A stretch of 64,000 bases of DNA from contig JALWNK010000022.1 of NCBI GenBank assembly GCA_026995935.1, positions 1 to 64,000 on the forward strand, given 5' to 3'. The notes beneath the pieces are model-generated. The model was not told the DNA's origin. It saw only the letters and a list, made by a program, of their open reading frames with translations, and made no database searches. The position numbers and the translations under genes were made by a program. Positions 43,890 to 54,203 of this stretch are shown here, one piece after another (within the stretch, counting starts at the first letter, position 1; each line of letters begins with the position of its first letter). This DNA is from Deltaproteobacteria bacterium (lineage in GTDB: Bacteria > Desulfobacterota > Dissulfuribacteria > Dissulfuribacterales > QOAL01).

Positions 43890-44972
43890 ATGGAAACACA
43901 AAACAAACCCCCAAAAAGACCCACCAGAACCATCCAGGTTGGCCATGTTGCCATTGGCGGAGACAATCCTGTTGTGGTCCAGTCCATGTGCAACACCGAT
44001 ACCAGGGACGTCCAGTCCACTGTGAACCAGATAAAGAGGCTCGAAGAGGCCGGGTGTGAAGTCATTCGAGTTGCAGTCCCTGATATGGAGGCTGCACAGG
44101 CCATTTCTGAGATAGTAAAAGCAATATCCATACCGCTAATTGCCGACATCCATTTTGACTGGAGGCTGGCAGTTGCAGCCATGGAAGCAGGGGCAAAGGG
44201 CATACGGATAAATCCAGGTAACATAGGAGGACTTTCCAGGCTCAAAAAGGTGGTGGACAAGGCAAAGGAATACTCTGTCCCCATCAGGATTGGCGTAAAT
44301 TCAGGCTCCCTGGAAAAGGATATAAGGGCAAAGTATGGACATCCAGTGCCTGAGGCCCTGGTGGAGAGCGCACTCAGAAACATAGAACTCGTCACTGACA
44401 TGGGCTTTGACCAGATAAAGATTTCCATAAAGTCCTCGGATGTCCTTGATACGGTATCTGCCTACAGGCTTCTGTCCGAGAAGACGGACTTTCCCCTTCA
44501 CCTCGGTGTTACCGAGGCTGGAGGGCTCATTGCCGGAACGGTAAAGAGTTCCGTTGCCCTGGGGGCCCTTCTTATGGAGGGCATAGGGGACACCATGCGC
44601 GTATCCCTCACCAGGGACCCTGTGGAGGAGGTACATGTGGCCTATGAGATACTGAAGGCGGTGAAGCTTCGCCAAAGGGGCCCGGAGATCATTTCATGCC
44701 CAACGTGTGGCAGGTGCGAGATAGATCTTTTTTCCATTGCAGAGGAGGTGGAAAAGAGGTCTCGAAGCATATCAAAGCCCATAAAGCTTGCCGTCATGGG
44801 GTGCATAGTCAACGGCCCCGGAGAGGCCCGGGAGGCTGATCTTGGCCTTGCTGGAGGTAAGGGTGTTGGAATCATCTTTCGGGGTGAAAAGATACTAAAG
44901 AAGGTGAAGGAAGAGGAGCTCCTTGATGCCTTTTGGAAAGAGGTGGAGGGGCTTGTAGAATCGGCTGAATAG
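43890..44972 (+). CDS. ispG: (E)-4-hydroxy-3-methylbut-2-enyl-diphosphate synthase
   Basis: IspG (GcpE) converts MEcPP to HMBPP in the MEP pathway for isoprenoids, which also supplies the menaquinone side chain. The 360-residue protein has the TIM-barrel N-terminal part (VVVQSMCNTDTRDVQSTVNQI, IPLIADIHFDWRLA) and the C-terminal 4Fe-4S motif CPTCGRCEIDL with MGCIVNGPGEAREADLG. The ATG at 43890 was chosen because the frame upstream is not protein-like. There is no clear SD. It is followed by proS 46 bases later. Confidence 0.95.
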   Translation: METQNKPPKRPTRTIQVGHVAIGGDNPVVVQSMCNTDTRDVQSTVNQIKRLEEAGCEVIRVAVPDMEAAQAISEIVKAISIPLIADIHFDWRLAVAAMEAGAKGIRINPGNIGGLSRLKKVVDKAKEYSVPIRIGVNSGSLEKDIRAKYGHPVPEALVESALRNIELVTDMGFDQIKISIKSSDVLDTVSAYRLLSEKTDFPLHLGVTEAGGLIAGTVKSSVALGALLMEGIGDTMRVSLTRDPVEEVHVAYEILKAVKLRQRGPEIISCPTCGRCEIDLFSIAEEVEKRSRSISKPIKLAVMGCIVNGPGEAREADLGLAGGKGVGIIFRGEKILKKVKEEELLDAFWKEVEGLVESAE

Positions 44973-45018
44973 CCACGAGCGCATAAATCTTGTGGTGCTT
45001 GGATCAGGTGCTTAGACA

Positions 45019-46731
45019 ATGAGATATTCAAAATACTTTATTCCCACGCTGAAGGAGGTTCCGGCTGAGGCGGAAATTGCATCTCACAAGCTCATGTTGA
45101 GGGCCGGAATGATAAGAAAGCTGGCCTCTGGCCTATACACCTACCTGCCCCTGGGCCTGAGATCCATCAGAAAGGTGGAGGCCATAGTTCGCCAGGAGAT
45201 GAACAGGGCAGGGGCCATTGAGCTTTTGATGCCCATGGTGCAGCCGGCAGAGCTCTGGAAGGAAAGCGGAAGGTGGGACCATTACGGAAAGGAGCTTCTC
45301 CGTTTCAAGGACAGACACGGCAGGGACTTTTGTCTCGGCCCCACCCATGAGGAGGTAATAACCGACCTTGTAAGAAAGCACATAAGGTCCTACAGGGACC
45401 TTCCCTTGAACCTCTATCAGATACAGACAAAGTTCAGGGACGAGATAAGGCCCAGGTTTGGGCTCATGAGGGCAAGGGAGTTCATCATGAAAGACGCCTA
45501 CAGTTTTTCCGCAAGTGCTGAGTCCCTGGATGAGATTTACCAGGCAATGTACAAGGCCTACTGCCGCATATTTGAACGGTGCGGTCTTGATTTCAGGCCT
45601 GTGGAGGCAGACACGGGAAGTATTGGAGGGCATGCCTCCCACGAGTTCATGGTACTGGCAGAGACTGGGGAAGACGACATAGCCTGTTGCACGGCCTGCT
45701 CATATGCTGCAAATACCGAGCTTGCAGAGGTCAAACCTAAGTCTCAAATGGAGCCCTTTTCCCCTGGCACCTCCACGCTCAAGAAGGTTGAAACTCCGGG
45801 TAAAAAGAGCGTTGAGGACGTTACTGACTTTCTGAATAAGAAGGCCAAAGAGCTGGTAAAGACCCTTATATTCCTTGCGGATGAAAGGCCAGTTGCGGCC
45901 CTTGTCCGCGGGGACCACGAGCTCAACGAGGTAAAGCTAAAGAGGGTGCTTGGGGCTGAAAATCTCGAGATGGCAGGGCCTGATGCGGTGGAAAGGATTA
46001 CAGGGGCACCCGTCGGGTTTGCAGGGCCCAAGGGGCTTACTTCTGACGTAAGGGTTGTGGCAGACCACGCAGTAGCCTACATGAAGGACTTTGTGGCAGG
46101 GGCAAACGAGGAGGATGCTCACTTTGTGGGCCTTAACTGGAAAAGGGACCTTGAGCCGCCTGAGACCCATGACATCCGGGTCATCACTCCAAGGGATCCC
46201 TGCCCCAGGTGCGGCAGTGCCATAGAAATAAAAAGGGGAATAGAGGTGGGCCACATTTTCAAGCTTGGCACCAAGTACAGCGAGGCAATGGGCGCCACCT
46301 TTCTTGACAGCACCGGAAAAGAAAAGCCAATTATCATGGGGTGTTATGGGATAGGTGTGGGAAGGACAGTTGCCGCTGCCATTGAACAGAACCATGATGA
46401 AAGGGGTATAATCTTCCCTTCACCCATTGCCCCCTTTGAAGTGATAATCTCTGTGATTAATGTCAAGGATAAAGATATGCTTTCCATGGCCGAGGCGCTC
46501 TATGATAGCTTGTCCCAGGCAGGGCTTGAGGTGCTTCTGGATGACAGGAATGAAAGGCCTGGGGTGAAATTCAAGGATTCAGAGCTCATTGGAATACCGG
46601 TGAGGGTAACCGTGGGTAAAAAGGCCGTTAAAGAGGGGCTTGTTGAGCTCACAAACCGGCAAACCATGGAAACCCGCCTTGTTGCCCAAAAAGACTTGTT
46701 AGAGGAGGCAAAGGCCTTCATTAGTAAATGA
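45019..46731 (+). CDS. proS: Prolyl-tRNA synthetase
   Basis: This 570-residue class II synthetase is the bacterial ProS with an editing domain. Motif 2 is in [21 protein letters not shown] and motif 1 lies in the preceding segment. The INS editing domain occupies about residues 225-400, and [16 protein letters not shown] marks motif 3. The C-terminal anticodon-binding domain begins near 470 ([20 protein letters not shown]). Length is standard. Its stop overlaps the start of the (p)ppGpp synthase gene (ATGA). Confidence 0.96.
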   Translation: MRYSKYFIPTLKEVPAEAEIASHKLMLRAGMIRKLASGLYTYLPLGLRSIRKVEAIVRQEMNRAGAIELLMPMVQPAELWKESGRWDHYGKELLRFKDRHGRDFCLGPTHEEVITDLVRKHIRSYRDLPLNLYQIQTKFRDEIRPRFGLMRAREFIMKDAYSFSASAESLDEIYQAMYKAYCRIFERCGLDFRPVEADTGSIGGHASHEFMVLAETGEDDIACCTACSYAANTELAEVKPKSQMEPFSPGTSTLKKVETPGKKSVEDVTDFLNKKAKELVKTLIFLADERPVAALVRGDHELNEVKLKRVLGAENLEMAGPDAVERITGAPVGFAGPKGLTSDVRVVADHAVAYMKDFVAGANEEDAHFVGLNWKRDLEPPETHDIRVITPRDPCPRCGSAIEIKRGIEVGHIFKLGTKYSEAMGATFLDSTGKEKPIIMGCYGIGVGRTVAAAIEQNHDERGIIFPSPIAPFEVIISVINVKDKDMLSMAEALYDSLSQAGLEVLLDDRNERPGVKFKDSELIGIPVRVTVGKKAVKEGLVELTNRQTMETRLVAQKDLLEEAKAFISK

Positions 46732-48878
46732 TAAGAATCAACGATATTCTCGATCAGATTCACAGCTACATGCCCGATGCGGATACGAGCCTTGTGGAAA
46801 AGGCCTATGTCTACTCTGCAAAGGTGCATGCAGGCCAGATGCGCCTTTCCGGAGAGCCCTATCTTTCCCATCCCCTGGCAGTCGCCTACATACTTGCCCA
46901 GCAAAAGCTTGATCTATCTAGCATAACCGCAGGACTTCTTCACGACGCCGTAGAGGACACCCTTTCCACAATTGAAGAGATAGAGGAGATGTTTGGGCAG
47001 GATGTGGCAAGGATTGTGGACGGTGTCACCAAGATCAGCCAGATAAATTTCCAGAGCAAGATACAGAAACAGGCTGAAAACATCAGGAAGATGATCCTTG
47101 CCATGTCCAAGGATATAAGGGTCCTTCTGGTTAAGCTTGCAGACAGGCTCCACAACATGCGCACCCTCCAGTATCAAAAGGAGCGAAAGAGGATAAAGAT
47201 TGCGCGGGAGACCCTTGACATATATGCGCCCCTTGCCAGCAGGCTAGGAATAGACTGGATAAAGCGGGAGCTTGAGGACCTGGCGTTTTCCTTTCTTTAT
47301 CCGGAAGAATACCAGGAGCTTAAACAGGAAGTGGAGGCAAGGCTTGGTGCCAGAAAGGCCTACGTGGAGGAGGTCAAGGAGATCATCTCAAAGAAGATGG
47401 CCGAATACAGCCTCTCCTGCCGGGTGCTTGGGCGACCAAAACATCTCTACAGCATCTTCAGAAAAATGCGGAGGCAAAACGTAAGCCTTGACGAAATATA
47501 CGATCTTATCGCCTTCAGGATCATCTTGAAGACCGTTACCGAGTGCTACGAGGCCCTTGGTATTGTTCATTCCCTTTGGAAACCGGTGCCAGGCCGTTTC
47601 AAGGACTACATCTCCCTTCCAAAGGCCAACATGTACCAGTCTCTACATACTACGGTCATAGGTCCCTACGGGGAGAGGATGGAGATACAGATCCGCACCG
47701 AGGAGATGGACAAGGTTGCCACAGAGGGTATTGCAGCCCACTGGCTCTACAAGGAGGGCAAGATCCTCAAGAAGGATCAGCAGCGCCAGTTCGAATGGCT
47801 GAAGAGATTAATGGAATGGCAGAAGGAGCTTGAGGACCCGCGGGAGTTCCTCGAATCTGTCAGGATGGATCTCTTCCCTGACGAAGTGTATGTGCTTACT
47901 CCCAACGGGGAGATTAAGGAGTTTCCCATGGGGGCAACTCCAATAGATTTTGCCTATTCCATTCATACCGAGGTTGGGCACCACTGCGTTGGGGCAAAGG
48001 TCAATGGCAAGATGGTCCCTCTCAAGTATCAGCTTCAAAACGGGGACGTGGTGGAGATCATCACATCAAAGCACCACAAACCAAGCAGGGACTGGCTCAA
48101 GATCGCAAGAACAAGCCGAGCAAGGGCAAGGATCCGCCAGTGGATAAAGACAGAAGAGAGGGAGAAGAGCCTTGCCCTTGGAAAGGATCTGTGTCTGAGA
48201 GAGTTCAAAAAGCACAGGCTCGATTTTTCCTCCTTTCTCAAGGAGGATGCAGAAGAGGTGGCAAGCTCCCTTTCCTTTAAGACCGTTGATGACATGCTTA
48301 TAGCAGCCGGCTACGGCAAGATTTCTCCTTCCCAGATAGTTCGTAAGTACGTAAAGATCAAGCACGTTGAGGACCTCGAGGAGGCAATGGAGCAACAGGA
48401 GGTCCAGGCACAGTCCAAGACCAGAAAGCCCCAGGGCGAGGGCATCCAGATCCAGGGCCACGATGACATCATGATCCACCTTGCAAAGTGCTGTACTCCG
48501 GTTCCGGGTGATGAGGTGATAGGCTATATAACAAGGGGCAGGGGCGTCACCATACACCGGGAGGACTGTCCAAATGTGACATCCCTTGAGCCAGACAGGA
48601 AGATAGAGGTCACCTGGACCACAGATGATGGGGTAAATTATCCTGTGATGTTAAATGTGGTTACTGCTGACGAAAAGGGGATGCTTGCCGCGGTGAGCAA
48701 TGCCATAAGCGCTGCAGAGGCGAATATCCTTGAGGCAAAGGTCTATACAAGCCCTGACAACAGCGCCCATTTCACCTTTGTGGCCGAGGTTAGGGACAGT
48801 ACCCACCTGAAGAAGGTTATCTCTGGAATAAAAAAGGTGAACGGTGTGATGAGGGTTGACAGACAGACATCTGTCTGA
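46728..48878 (+). CDS. Bifunctional (p)ppGpp synthase/hydrolase (RelA/SpoT)
   Basis: This 716-residue Rel protein makes and degrades (p)ppGpp. The HD hydrolase domain has [11 protein letters not shown] and [11 protein letters not shown] with [12 protein letters not shown]. The synthetase domain has [12 protein letters not shown] and [17 protein letters not shown], and the RIQIRT-type [10 protein letters not shown] is intact. TGS ([18 protein letters not shown]), a Cys/His conserved segment ([13 protein letters not shown]) and an ACT domain complete the usual long form. Both activities appear intact. It is coupled to proS. Confidence 0.95.
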   Translation: MIRINDILDQIHSYMPDADTSLVEKAYVYSAKVHAGQMRLSGEPYLSHPLAVAYILAQQKLDLSSITAGLLHDAVEDTLSTIEEIEEMFGQDVARIVDGVTKISQINFQSKIQKQAENIRKMILAMSKDIRVLLVKLADRLHNMRTLQYQKERKRIKIARETLDIYAPLASRLGIDWIKRELEDLAFSFLYPEEYQELKQEVEARLGARKAYVEEVKEIISKKMAEYSLSCRVLGRPKHLYSIFRKMRRQNVSLDEIYDLIAFRIILKTVTECYEALGIVHSLWKPVPGRFKDYISLPKANMYQSLHTTVIGPYGERMEIQIRTEEMDKVATEGIAAHWLYKEGKILKKDQQRQFEWLKRLMEWQKELEDPREFLESVRMDLFPDEVYVLTPNGEIKEFPMGATPIDFAYSIHTEVGHHCVGAKVNGKMVPLKYQLQNGDVVEIITSKHHKPSRDWLKIARTSRARARIRQWIKTEEREKSLALGKDLCLREFKKHRLDFSSFLKEDAEEVASSLSFKTVDDMLIAAGYGKISPSQIVRKYVKIKHVEDLEEAMEQQEVQAQSKTRKPQGEGIQIQGHDDIMIHLAKCCTPVPGDEVIGYITRGRGVTIHREDCPNVTSLEPDRKIEVTWTTDDGVNYPVMLNVVTADEKGMLAAVSNAISAAEANILEAKVYTSPDNSAHFTFVAEVRDSTHLKKVISGIKKVNGVMRVDRQTSV

Positions 48879-48914
48879 CACTCATAGGTCTATTCGTAAT
48901 TTCAACGGGGTGAT

Positions 48915-49124
48915 TTACTCTGCCTTTTTCCTGATAATGGGTTTTTCTATTTTTCCAGAGCGTATGCACCTTGTACAGACCCTCATGCGCCTTGTCCTTC
49001 CGTTGACATTCACTCTGACGCTTTGAAGGTTTGGAAGCCACCTTCTCTTGGTGTGATTGTTTGCGTGGCTGACATTGCAACCTGTCCTTGGGCCCTTTTT
49101 GCATATTTCACAGACCTTGGCCAT
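48915..49124 (-). CDS. rpmB: Ribosomal protein bL28
   Basis: This 69-residue L28 has the zinc-type (C+) cysteines, [10 protein letters not shown] at the start and [12 protein letters not shown] near the end, with [18 protein letters not shown] between. It is monocistronic; a TTGAAA/TATAAA promoter lies upstream. Confidence 0.97.
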   Translation of the reverse strand: MAKVCEICKKGPRTGCNVSHANNHTKRRWLPNLQSVRVNVNGRTRRMRVCTRCIRSGKIEKPIIRKKAE

Positions 49125-49172
49125 GGCTCATATCCTCTCAATCCATTTGTTTTTGGTTAATCAGGTCCAAGC

Positions 49173-49201
49173 TTTATAATCCCTTCGTCTTAAAGTTTCA
49201 A
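49173..49201 (-). promoter_or_regulatory. Promoter of rpmB
   Basis: On the minus strand TTGAAA (49201-49196) and TATAAA (49178-49173) are separated by exactly 17 bases, about 50 bases before the rpmB start. Confidence 0.6.
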
Positions 49202-49259
49202 GAAGAAAGAGTCGAATTAATAGTCAAGGACGTCTTGAAGTCGTCTTCAGGAGTAAATT

Positions 49260-49601
49260 ATGAAAGATAAGAGAAGACAGCAAAGGCATTCTGTAATTCT
49301 TAAGGTGGATTACAGGGACGTTAACAAATTCTTTACAGACTTTGCCGAGAATTTGAGCGCAGGGGGGATGTTTATTGCCACAAGAAAACCCCTGCCTCCA
49401 GGCACTATCATAACAGTTGAGTTCATGCTTCCTGATACCTCTGTCAAGATAAAGACCAAGGCGGAGGTGGTGTGGGCAAGGAAATCAACACTTTCTCCTT
49501 CGCAAAAAAGGGGCATGGGTATACGGTTTAATGACTTGACAGAGGAGGACAAGAAGAAAATTGATTTCCTGGTTTCAAGGCTCAAGATGGGCCTTGTTTG
49601 A
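49260..49601 (+). CDS. PilZ-domain protein
   Basis: This 113-residue protein is a single PilZ domain, a c-di-GMP receptor. RRQQRHSVIL provides the RxxxR motif and NLSAGGMFIAT the DxSxxG-like motif; GMGIRFNDL follows at the end. It is of the type found with motility and adhesion systems in myxobacteria and Desulfobacterota. AGGAG precedes the ATG. The neighbours give no clear target. Confidence 0.9.
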   Translation: MKDKRRQQRHSVILKVDYRDVNKFFTDFAENLSAGGMFIATRKPLPPGTIITVEFMLPDTSVKIKTKAEVVWARKSTLSPSQKRGMGIRFNDLTEEDKKKIDFLVSRLKMGLV

Positions 49602-49615
49602 TGGGAAGTTTCTGG

Positions 49616-50680
49616 CTACAAAATGAGCATGGCGTCTCCGTAACTGAAAAACCTGTAGCCCCTTCTGATGGCCTCCTCGTAGGTCTGGATGATCCTTTGC
49701 CTGCCTGCAAATGCGCTAACGAGCACGAGAAGTGAGGAGCAAGGCAGGTGAAAATTGGTGAGCATGGCGTCTGTCAGGTGGAATCGAAATCCTGGATAGA
49801 TATAGAGATCACACGGGCCTGAAAATTCGCATATGTCTCCCATCTCTTTATAGACAAACTCAATGGTGCGGACAGATGTGGTGCCAACTGCAAATATCCG
49901 CCCTCCTGATTTTTTGGTGCCTTTAATGAGCTGTGCGCTTTGTTTTTTAACGCTTACCCATTCACTGTGAATTTTGTGTTTTCTTATGTCCTCTGTCCTT
50001 ATGGGGGAAAAGGTGCCGTAGCCAACATGCAGTGTTACGGGAGCAATCTTCACCCCTCTTTCCCTGATTGATTCAAGTATCTCCTCATTGAAGTGGAGGC
50101 CTGCCGTGGGGGCTGCCACCGAGCCCACATCTTGCGCGTAAACGGTCTGGTATCTAGTCCTGTCAAAATCCCTGTCTTCCCTTTTTATGTAAGGGGGCAG
50201 GGGCATCCGGCCCACCTTTTCCAGCACGGGGAGAAGCCCTCCTGGAAAATTTTCATCTATATTAAGAAGAATGTCCACCTGCCCGTTTTCGTACTTTTTT
50301 TTGACCACTATTTCGAGAAGATCAGAAAAGGTGACGGTTGTGCCTGGCCTTGCAGGTTTTGAGCTCCTGCACAGGGCCCTGGCTTTATACATGCCTTTTC
50401 CCTTTTCTCTTGGCAGCTCAAGAAGAAGAAATTCTATCCTTCCTCCCGTAGGCTTTTTCCCAACAATCCTTGCAGGAAATACCCTTGTCTTGTTGATTAC
50501 AAGACAGTCCCCCTTTTTAAAAAATCTTGATATTTCCCTGAAACGCAGATGTTCTTTGCTGCCGGTCTCTTTGTGGAGTACAAGCAGTCTGGACTCCTCC
50601 CGCCTATTTGAGGGAACCTGGGCTATGGAATCTGGTGGGAGATTGTAATGGTAGGAGGAAAGGAGAAAATCCTTTTTCAT
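49616..50680 (-). CDS. queA: tRNA preQ1(34) S-adenosylmethionine ribosyltransferase-isomerase
   Basis: QueA transfers the ribose of SAM to preQ1 in tRNA to form epoxyqueuosine. The 354-residue protein has LPPDSIAQVPSNRREESRLL at the N-terminus, GDCLVINKTRVFPARI, and the conserved YAQDVGSVAAPTAGLHF and GYGTFSPI blocks, then NFHLPCSSLLVLVSAFAG. The ATG at 50680 overlaps the stop of the upstream DUF2065 gene. An upstream extension to 50752 is overlapped by that gene and is unlikely. Confidence 0.95.
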   Translation of the reverse strand: MKKDFLLSSYHYNLPPDSIAQVPSNRREESRLLVLHKETGSKEHLRFREISRFFKKGDCLVINKTRVFPARIVGKKPTGGRIEFLLLELPREKGKGMYKARALCRSSKPARPGTTVTFSDLLEIVVKKKYENGQVDILLNIDENFPGGLLPVLEKVGRMPLPPYIKREDRDFDRTRYQTVYAQDVGSVAAPTAGLHFNEEILESIRERGVKIAPVTLHVGYGTFSPIRTEDIRKHKIHSEWVSVKKQSAQLIKGTKKSGGRIFAVGTTSVRTIEFVYKEMGDICEFSGPCDLYIYPGFRFHLTDAMLTNFHLPCSSLLVLVSAFAGRQRIIQTYEEAIRRGYRFFSYGDAMLIL

Positions 50681-50877
50681 GTAAAGATTCCGGTTCGTTG
50701 TGCAAGGTAGCAAAGTAGGAGCCCAAGGCACATAAGAAAAAGGCCCATCCACCTGAGCCCTTCTGAAGGCATCTCCTGTATCTGTTTGAGAAATACCTTC
50801 ATCTTTTCCGGAAAGGCAAAGTATGGAAGTCCCTCTATGACCATTATCAGCCCAATGACAGTAACAAAAAGCTTCAT
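50677..50877 (-). CDS. DUF2065 small membrane protein
   Basis: This 66-residue protein has two hydrophobic helices, LFVTVIGLIMVIEGLPYFAF and WMGLFLMCLGLLLCYLA, separated by a short charged loop. This is the DUF2065 (YjeT-like) pattern, function unknown. It is coupled to queA by a four-base overlap. Confidence 0.82.
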   Translation of the reverse strand: MKLFVTVIGLIMVIEGLPYFAFPEKMKVFLKQIQEMPSEGLRWMGLFLMCLGLLLCYLAQRTGIFT

Positions 50878-50957
50878 ATTTTTATCTCCTGCAAATTGAC
50901 AAGGCTAAGATAATAGCTCAGCCATTTTCGGCAACCGTTTGAAAAGGCGAATGTTTA

Positions 50958-51794
50958 TCAGGACCTGGAAAGAAGATGGGGGATGTCTTTTCTGGAAAGC
51001 TCTCGTCTTATGCCAAACCTTGTGAGAACAAAGTCATATTTTACCGGGTCCTCTGGGTTCAGACTTTTGAAGGCCTCTGTTATTTCAATGGCAGTGATGA
51101 GGTTGGCCTGTTTCCTGCGGGTTAACCCAAGGTCTCTTGCTATGTTAAACATGTGAGTGTCAAGCGGCACCAAAAGATCCCTGGGGCTTAAGCATGTCCA
51201 GCCACCTGGGTCAACGTCGTCCCTTCGGACCATCCATCTCAAAAAAAGAAAAAGGCGTTTGCAGGCGCTCTTTTTCCTGGGGTCTGGCAACAGATACGAT
51301 TTTTCAAGGCAGGCCATTTCAAGGAGCGCGCTTACAAAGGCAGAGAGCCTCTTGACAACCAGGCATGGCAGGTTTTCGTGTACTTCTCCTGCCTTTAAAA
51401 AGGACTCCTCCAGGGTATCGTATCTTTCAATGAGACCTTTTAACCCCATCAGGAATCGTGTCATCTCCCTGGCCTTGGTAAATCGGTAGTTGAAGTCTGA
51501 AAATATCTTTTCGATATCCGTCTGGCTTCTGCTTAGAAGAAAGGCCCTGGGGCGCATCTCCATCTTCTCAAGGCAAATAGAGATGCTTTTTAATATCTGT
51601 GATACCCTTCCGTATGCAAGTGATGCAGCTATGAGCCCCGCAACTTCCCGTTCCTTTGGATCCTTGAAAAGATAGAGAAACTCAAGGGGGTCTGGATGGA
51701 CGAATTTCCTTTTGTTGTACTTTGAGTAGAGGGCCTCAAGGCCCTCTAGCAGTTGATTTTCCGAGTTTGACAAGGCTTTACGATAACTTATCAA
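50958..51794 (-). CDS. TIGR02757-family conserved protein
   Basis: This 278-residue soluble protein matches the TIGR02757/DUF2400 family of unknown function. It shows DPLEFLYLFKDPKEREVAGLIAASLAYGRV near the start, the WMVRRDDVDPGGW segment and LLVPLDTHMFNIARDLGL, typical family blocks. The fold may resemble an HhH-type DNA-binding protein. It lies five bases after the FmdB gene at the end of the ORP-type operon, so it may be read through from it. Confidence 0.88.
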   Translation of the reverse strand: MISYRKALSNSENQLLEGLEALYSKYNKRKFVHPDPLEFLYLFKDPKEREVAGLIAASLAYGRVSQILKSISICLEKMEMRPRAFLLSRSQTDIEKIFSDFNYRFTKAREMTRFLMGLKGLIERYDTLEESFLKAGEVHENLPCLVVKRLSAFVSALLEMACLEKSYLLPDPRKKSACKRLFLFLRWMVRRDDVDPGGWTCLSPRDLLVPLDTHMFNIARDLGLTRRKQANLITAIEITEAFKSLNPEDPVKYDFVLTRFGIRRELSRKDIPHLLSRS

Positions 51795-51799
51795 CCCAT

Positions 51800-52051
51800 C
51801 TATCTATTCTTGCCACAGCAAGAACCAGGCCCTGAGCATCCAGGGGCAAGCCCTGGGCGTGATCCGCAACATCCTGTATCCTTGGGGCCAGGCATGGAGA
51901 CGGGGCTGTGCCCTGTTAGCGAAGAGGTGGGAGACATGATTTTCTTGAGGCTCCTTGAGCCACACTGTGGACACTCAGGCTCAAGGGACGAAAATACGAG
52001 TATTTCGCTAACCTTTTTGCAGTCTTGGCACTCGTATTCATAGATGGGCAT
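51800..52051 (-). CDS. FmdB-type zinc-ribbon protein with Cys-rich tail
   Basis: This 83-residue protein starts MPIYEYECQDCKKVSEIL, with a second CPQCGS pair near residue 27, the FmdB zinc-ribbon pattern. The C-terminal tail adds further cysteines (CCGSRPGLAPGC, SCCGKNR), which may bind metal or clusters. FmdB is thought to act in regulation, but this is unproven. It lies 20 bases after the NifX-like gene in the ORP-type cluster. A paralogue lies at 57497. Confidence 0.86.
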   Translation of the reverse strand: MPIYEYECQDCKKVSEILVFSSLEPECPQCGSRSLKKIMSPTSSLTGHSPVSMPGPKDTGCCGSRPGLAPGCSGPGSCCGKNR

Positions 52052-52071
52052 TTTTATATCTCCTTCGGATC

Positions 52072-52440
52072 CTAATGGGCACAGCTGTGCCCGTGTCCGT
52101 GCTCATGGCCTGAACATGTTGGACCGCTCATCCCCGTAAGCCCTCCGCTTAAAAATGCCTCAACCACTTTGGCCGGGTCCTGAGGGCTTATGCCTGCAGT
52201 GACCGCTATGCCAGCCTGGTTAAGGAGTTCCACTGCCCTGGCCCCTATGCCTCCGCATATTACGTGGCTGACCCCCAGTTCCTTGAGCCACCTTGGAAGC
52301 ACGCCTGGTTCGTGGGGAGGCGGAGTCTTAAGGGAACTTGCCTTGACATTGTTTTGTTCTATTTCAACAATGGCAAACTGTGGTGCATGGCCAAAATGGC
52401 TGCACAGAAGGCCGTTTTCTACAGGTATTGCCACCTTCAT
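52072..52440 (-). CDS. NifX/NifB-family (ORP-like) metal-cluster protein with His-rich tail
   Basis: This 122-residue protein is of the dinitrogenase iron-molybdenum cofactor-binding family, to which orange protein (ORP) belongs; ORP carries a Mo-Cu-sulfide cluster in Desulfovibrio. It has SHFGHAPQFAIVEIE and VICGGIGARAVELLNQAGI in the usual places. A C-terminal CSGHEHGHGHSCAH tail should bind metal. Its start overlaps the stop of the Mrp gene (ATGA). Mixed context and motif evidence; nitrogenase is not implied. Confidence 0.87.
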   Translation of the reverse strand: MKVAIPVENGLLCSHFGHAPQFAIVEIEQNNVKASSLKTPPPHEPGVLPRWLKELGVSHVICGGIGARAVELLNQAGIAVTAGISPQDPAKVVEAFLSGGLTGMSGPTCSGHEHGHGHSCAH

Positions 52441-53330
52441 GACTTTTCCTCCTGGCTTTTTTCTTCTTCCTTTTTCCTCAAGGCCATGGTCTGGGTAACA
52501 TTTATCACGTTCTGGCAGATCCTTTCAAAGGCCTCTGCAGTGTGACTGTTTGGATACATTGCAAGGATGGGTTTTCCGGCATCTCCAGTGGTAACGATTC
52601 GCGGATCCACAGGGACTTTGCCCAGGAAGGGTATGCCTGTTTCCTCTGAAAGCCTCTCTCCGCCGCCTCGTTTGAATACGTCTATGGCCTTTCCGCAATG
52701 GGGGCAGATCATGCCGCTCATGTTTTCTACAATTCCGATAATGGGCATGCCCACCTTTTTGCAGAACGAAATGGACTTTCTCACATCCAAAAGGGCAACC
52801 TCCTGAGGGGTCGTGACGACAACTGCATATGCATCGGGAATGGTCTGGGCCACAGTCATCTGTTCATCCCCTGTGCCTGGAGGCGCATCAATGACCAGAT
52901 AGTCGAGCTTTCCCCACTCGATATCATAGATGAACTGCCTGATGGCAGACATCTTCATGGGCCCCCTCCACATGACTGCCGAATCCTTTTCCGGCAGAAG
53001 GGGTTCTACAGACATGAACTTGAGGTTTGGCGAATAGTATACTGGGCCCACTGTGCCGTCAGGCCTTCTCTGTAATTCTCCCCTTTCAAGGCCCAGCATC
53101 TTGGGCACATTTGGTCCATGAATATCAACATCCAGAAGGCCCACGTAGAAATTTTGCAGGGAAAGGCCCACTGCAAGGTTTATGGAGACGGTGCTTTTGC
53201 CAACGCCTCCCTTTCCACTCATGACCATGATTTTATGTTCGATCTGAGACAGCTTTTCCCTTATTTTCTCATCCTGTTCATTAAGTACAGGGTTTGCCGT
53301 CTTCTTTTCTTCTCGTGTGTTCTGGCTCAC
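52437..53330 (-). CDS. Mrp/NBP35-type P-loop ATPase
   Basis: This 297-residue ATPase has the deviant Walker A MSGKGGVGKSTVSINLA, switch segments DVDIHGPNVPKML and VIDAPPGTGDEQM, and the C-terminal cluster motif MICPHCGKAIDVF with the CxxC pair. Proteins of this family bind and transfer iron-sulfur clusters. It lies in the ORP-type operon between a MinD/ferredoxin ATPase (nine bases upstream) and the NifX-like gene, as MRP/ORP genes do in Desulfovibrio. Confidence 0.93.
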   Translation of the reverse strand: MSQNTREEKKTANPVLNEQDEKIREKLSQIEHKIMVMSGKGGVGKSTVSINLAVGLSLQNFYVGLLDVDIHGPNVPKMLGLERGELQRRPDGTVGPVYYSPNLKFMSVEPLLPEKDSAVMWRGPMKMSAIRQFIYDIEWGKLDYLVIDAPPGTGDEQMTVAQTIPDAYAVVVTTPQEVALLDVRKSISFCKKVGMPIIGIVENMSGMICPHCGKAIDVFKRGGGERLSEETGIPFLGKVPVDPRIVTTGDAGKPILAMYPNSHTAEAFERICQNVINVTQTMALRKKEEEKSQEEKS

Positions 53331-53339
53331 TTTTTCCTC

Positions 53340-54203
53340 CTATAGGTTTTTTTGGATTTGTTGCCAGATATTTGCTACACTTTGGGCTGCCTTGCAATCC
53401 TTAAATTCAAAAAGGGTTTTGCCGGCCACCAGGCTGTCAACCACTGCCTTGTCAAAGGGAATTTTCCCAGCCAGTTCAATCCTTGAGTCCTGGCAGAAAT
53501 TCTCTATCTGGGCGCAGATTTCCCTATTTAGGTCCCACTTGTTTACCACAACCTTTGCCGGGACCTTGAAATGTTTTGAGAGTTCTATCACCCTTTGAAG
53601 GTCGTGTAAGCCAGATTCCGTCGGTTCCGTCACGATTACAACAAGGTCTGCTCCAGAAAAGGATGAGATAACAGGGCACCCAATACCTGGAGGGCCATCC
53701 ACTAAAATGAGTTTGGCACCTTCTTTTTCCGCCCTTTCCCTGGCCTTCTGCTTTACAAGGGAGACAAGCTTGCCGGAATTTTCTTCCCCTGGCTTTAACT
53801 CTGCATGGATCAGGGTTCCATGCCTGGTGCTTGAAACAAACCAGTATCCGCAGTGGTTGGGTTCAAGGTCTATGGCCTTCTCTGGACAAAAGTGGGCGCA
53901 GACGCCGCAGCCTTCGCAGGAGAAATCGTCCACCTCTGCGTATTCGTTCATTATAACGGCATCGTACCTGCAAAGTTCCGCGCAGGTGTTGCATGCCGTG
54001 CACCTGTCCTTGTTGACCATCGCCTTGACCCCAGAGACGAAGTCGTGGGTCTCTGTCCTTTCAGGGCGAAGTATAATGTGAAGATCCGCTGCATCTACGT
54101 CGCAGTCTGCAAGTAACCTGCTCGTGACAAGTGAGGAGAAGGCCGCTGTTAGAGTTGTTTTGCCTGTACCGCCTTTTCCGCTTAGAATCAGAAGTTCCTT
54201 CAC
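53340..54203 (-). CDS. MinD/ParA-type ATPase with inserted ferredoxin domain (Orp-like)
   Basis: This 287-residue protein has the P-loop SGKGGTGKTTLTAAF, an inserted 2[4Fe-4S] ferredoxin domain near residues 62-112 (CTACNTCAELCRYDAV and CEGCGVCAHFCPEKAI) and VDGPPGIGCPVISS. This architecture is that of Orp3/Orp4 of the Desulfovibrio orange protein complex. The role is thought to be metal-cluster handling or positioning. It overlaps its neighbour gene by four bases. The two copies in the cluster may form a heterodimer. Confidence 0.9.
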   Translation of the reverse strand: MKELLILSGKGGTGKTTLTAAFSSLVTSRLLADCDVDAADLHIILRPERTETHDFVSGVKAMVNKDRCTACNTCAELCRYDAVIMNEYAEVDDFSCEGCGVCAHFCPEKAIDLEPNHCGYWFVSSTRHGTLIHAELKPGEENSGKLVSLVKQKARERAEKEGAKLILVDGPPGIGCPVISSFSGADLVVIVTEPTESGLHDLQRVIELSKHFKVPAKVVVNKWDLNREICAQIENFCQDSRIELAGKIPFDKAVVDSLVAGKTLFEFKDCKAAQSVANIWQQIQKNL

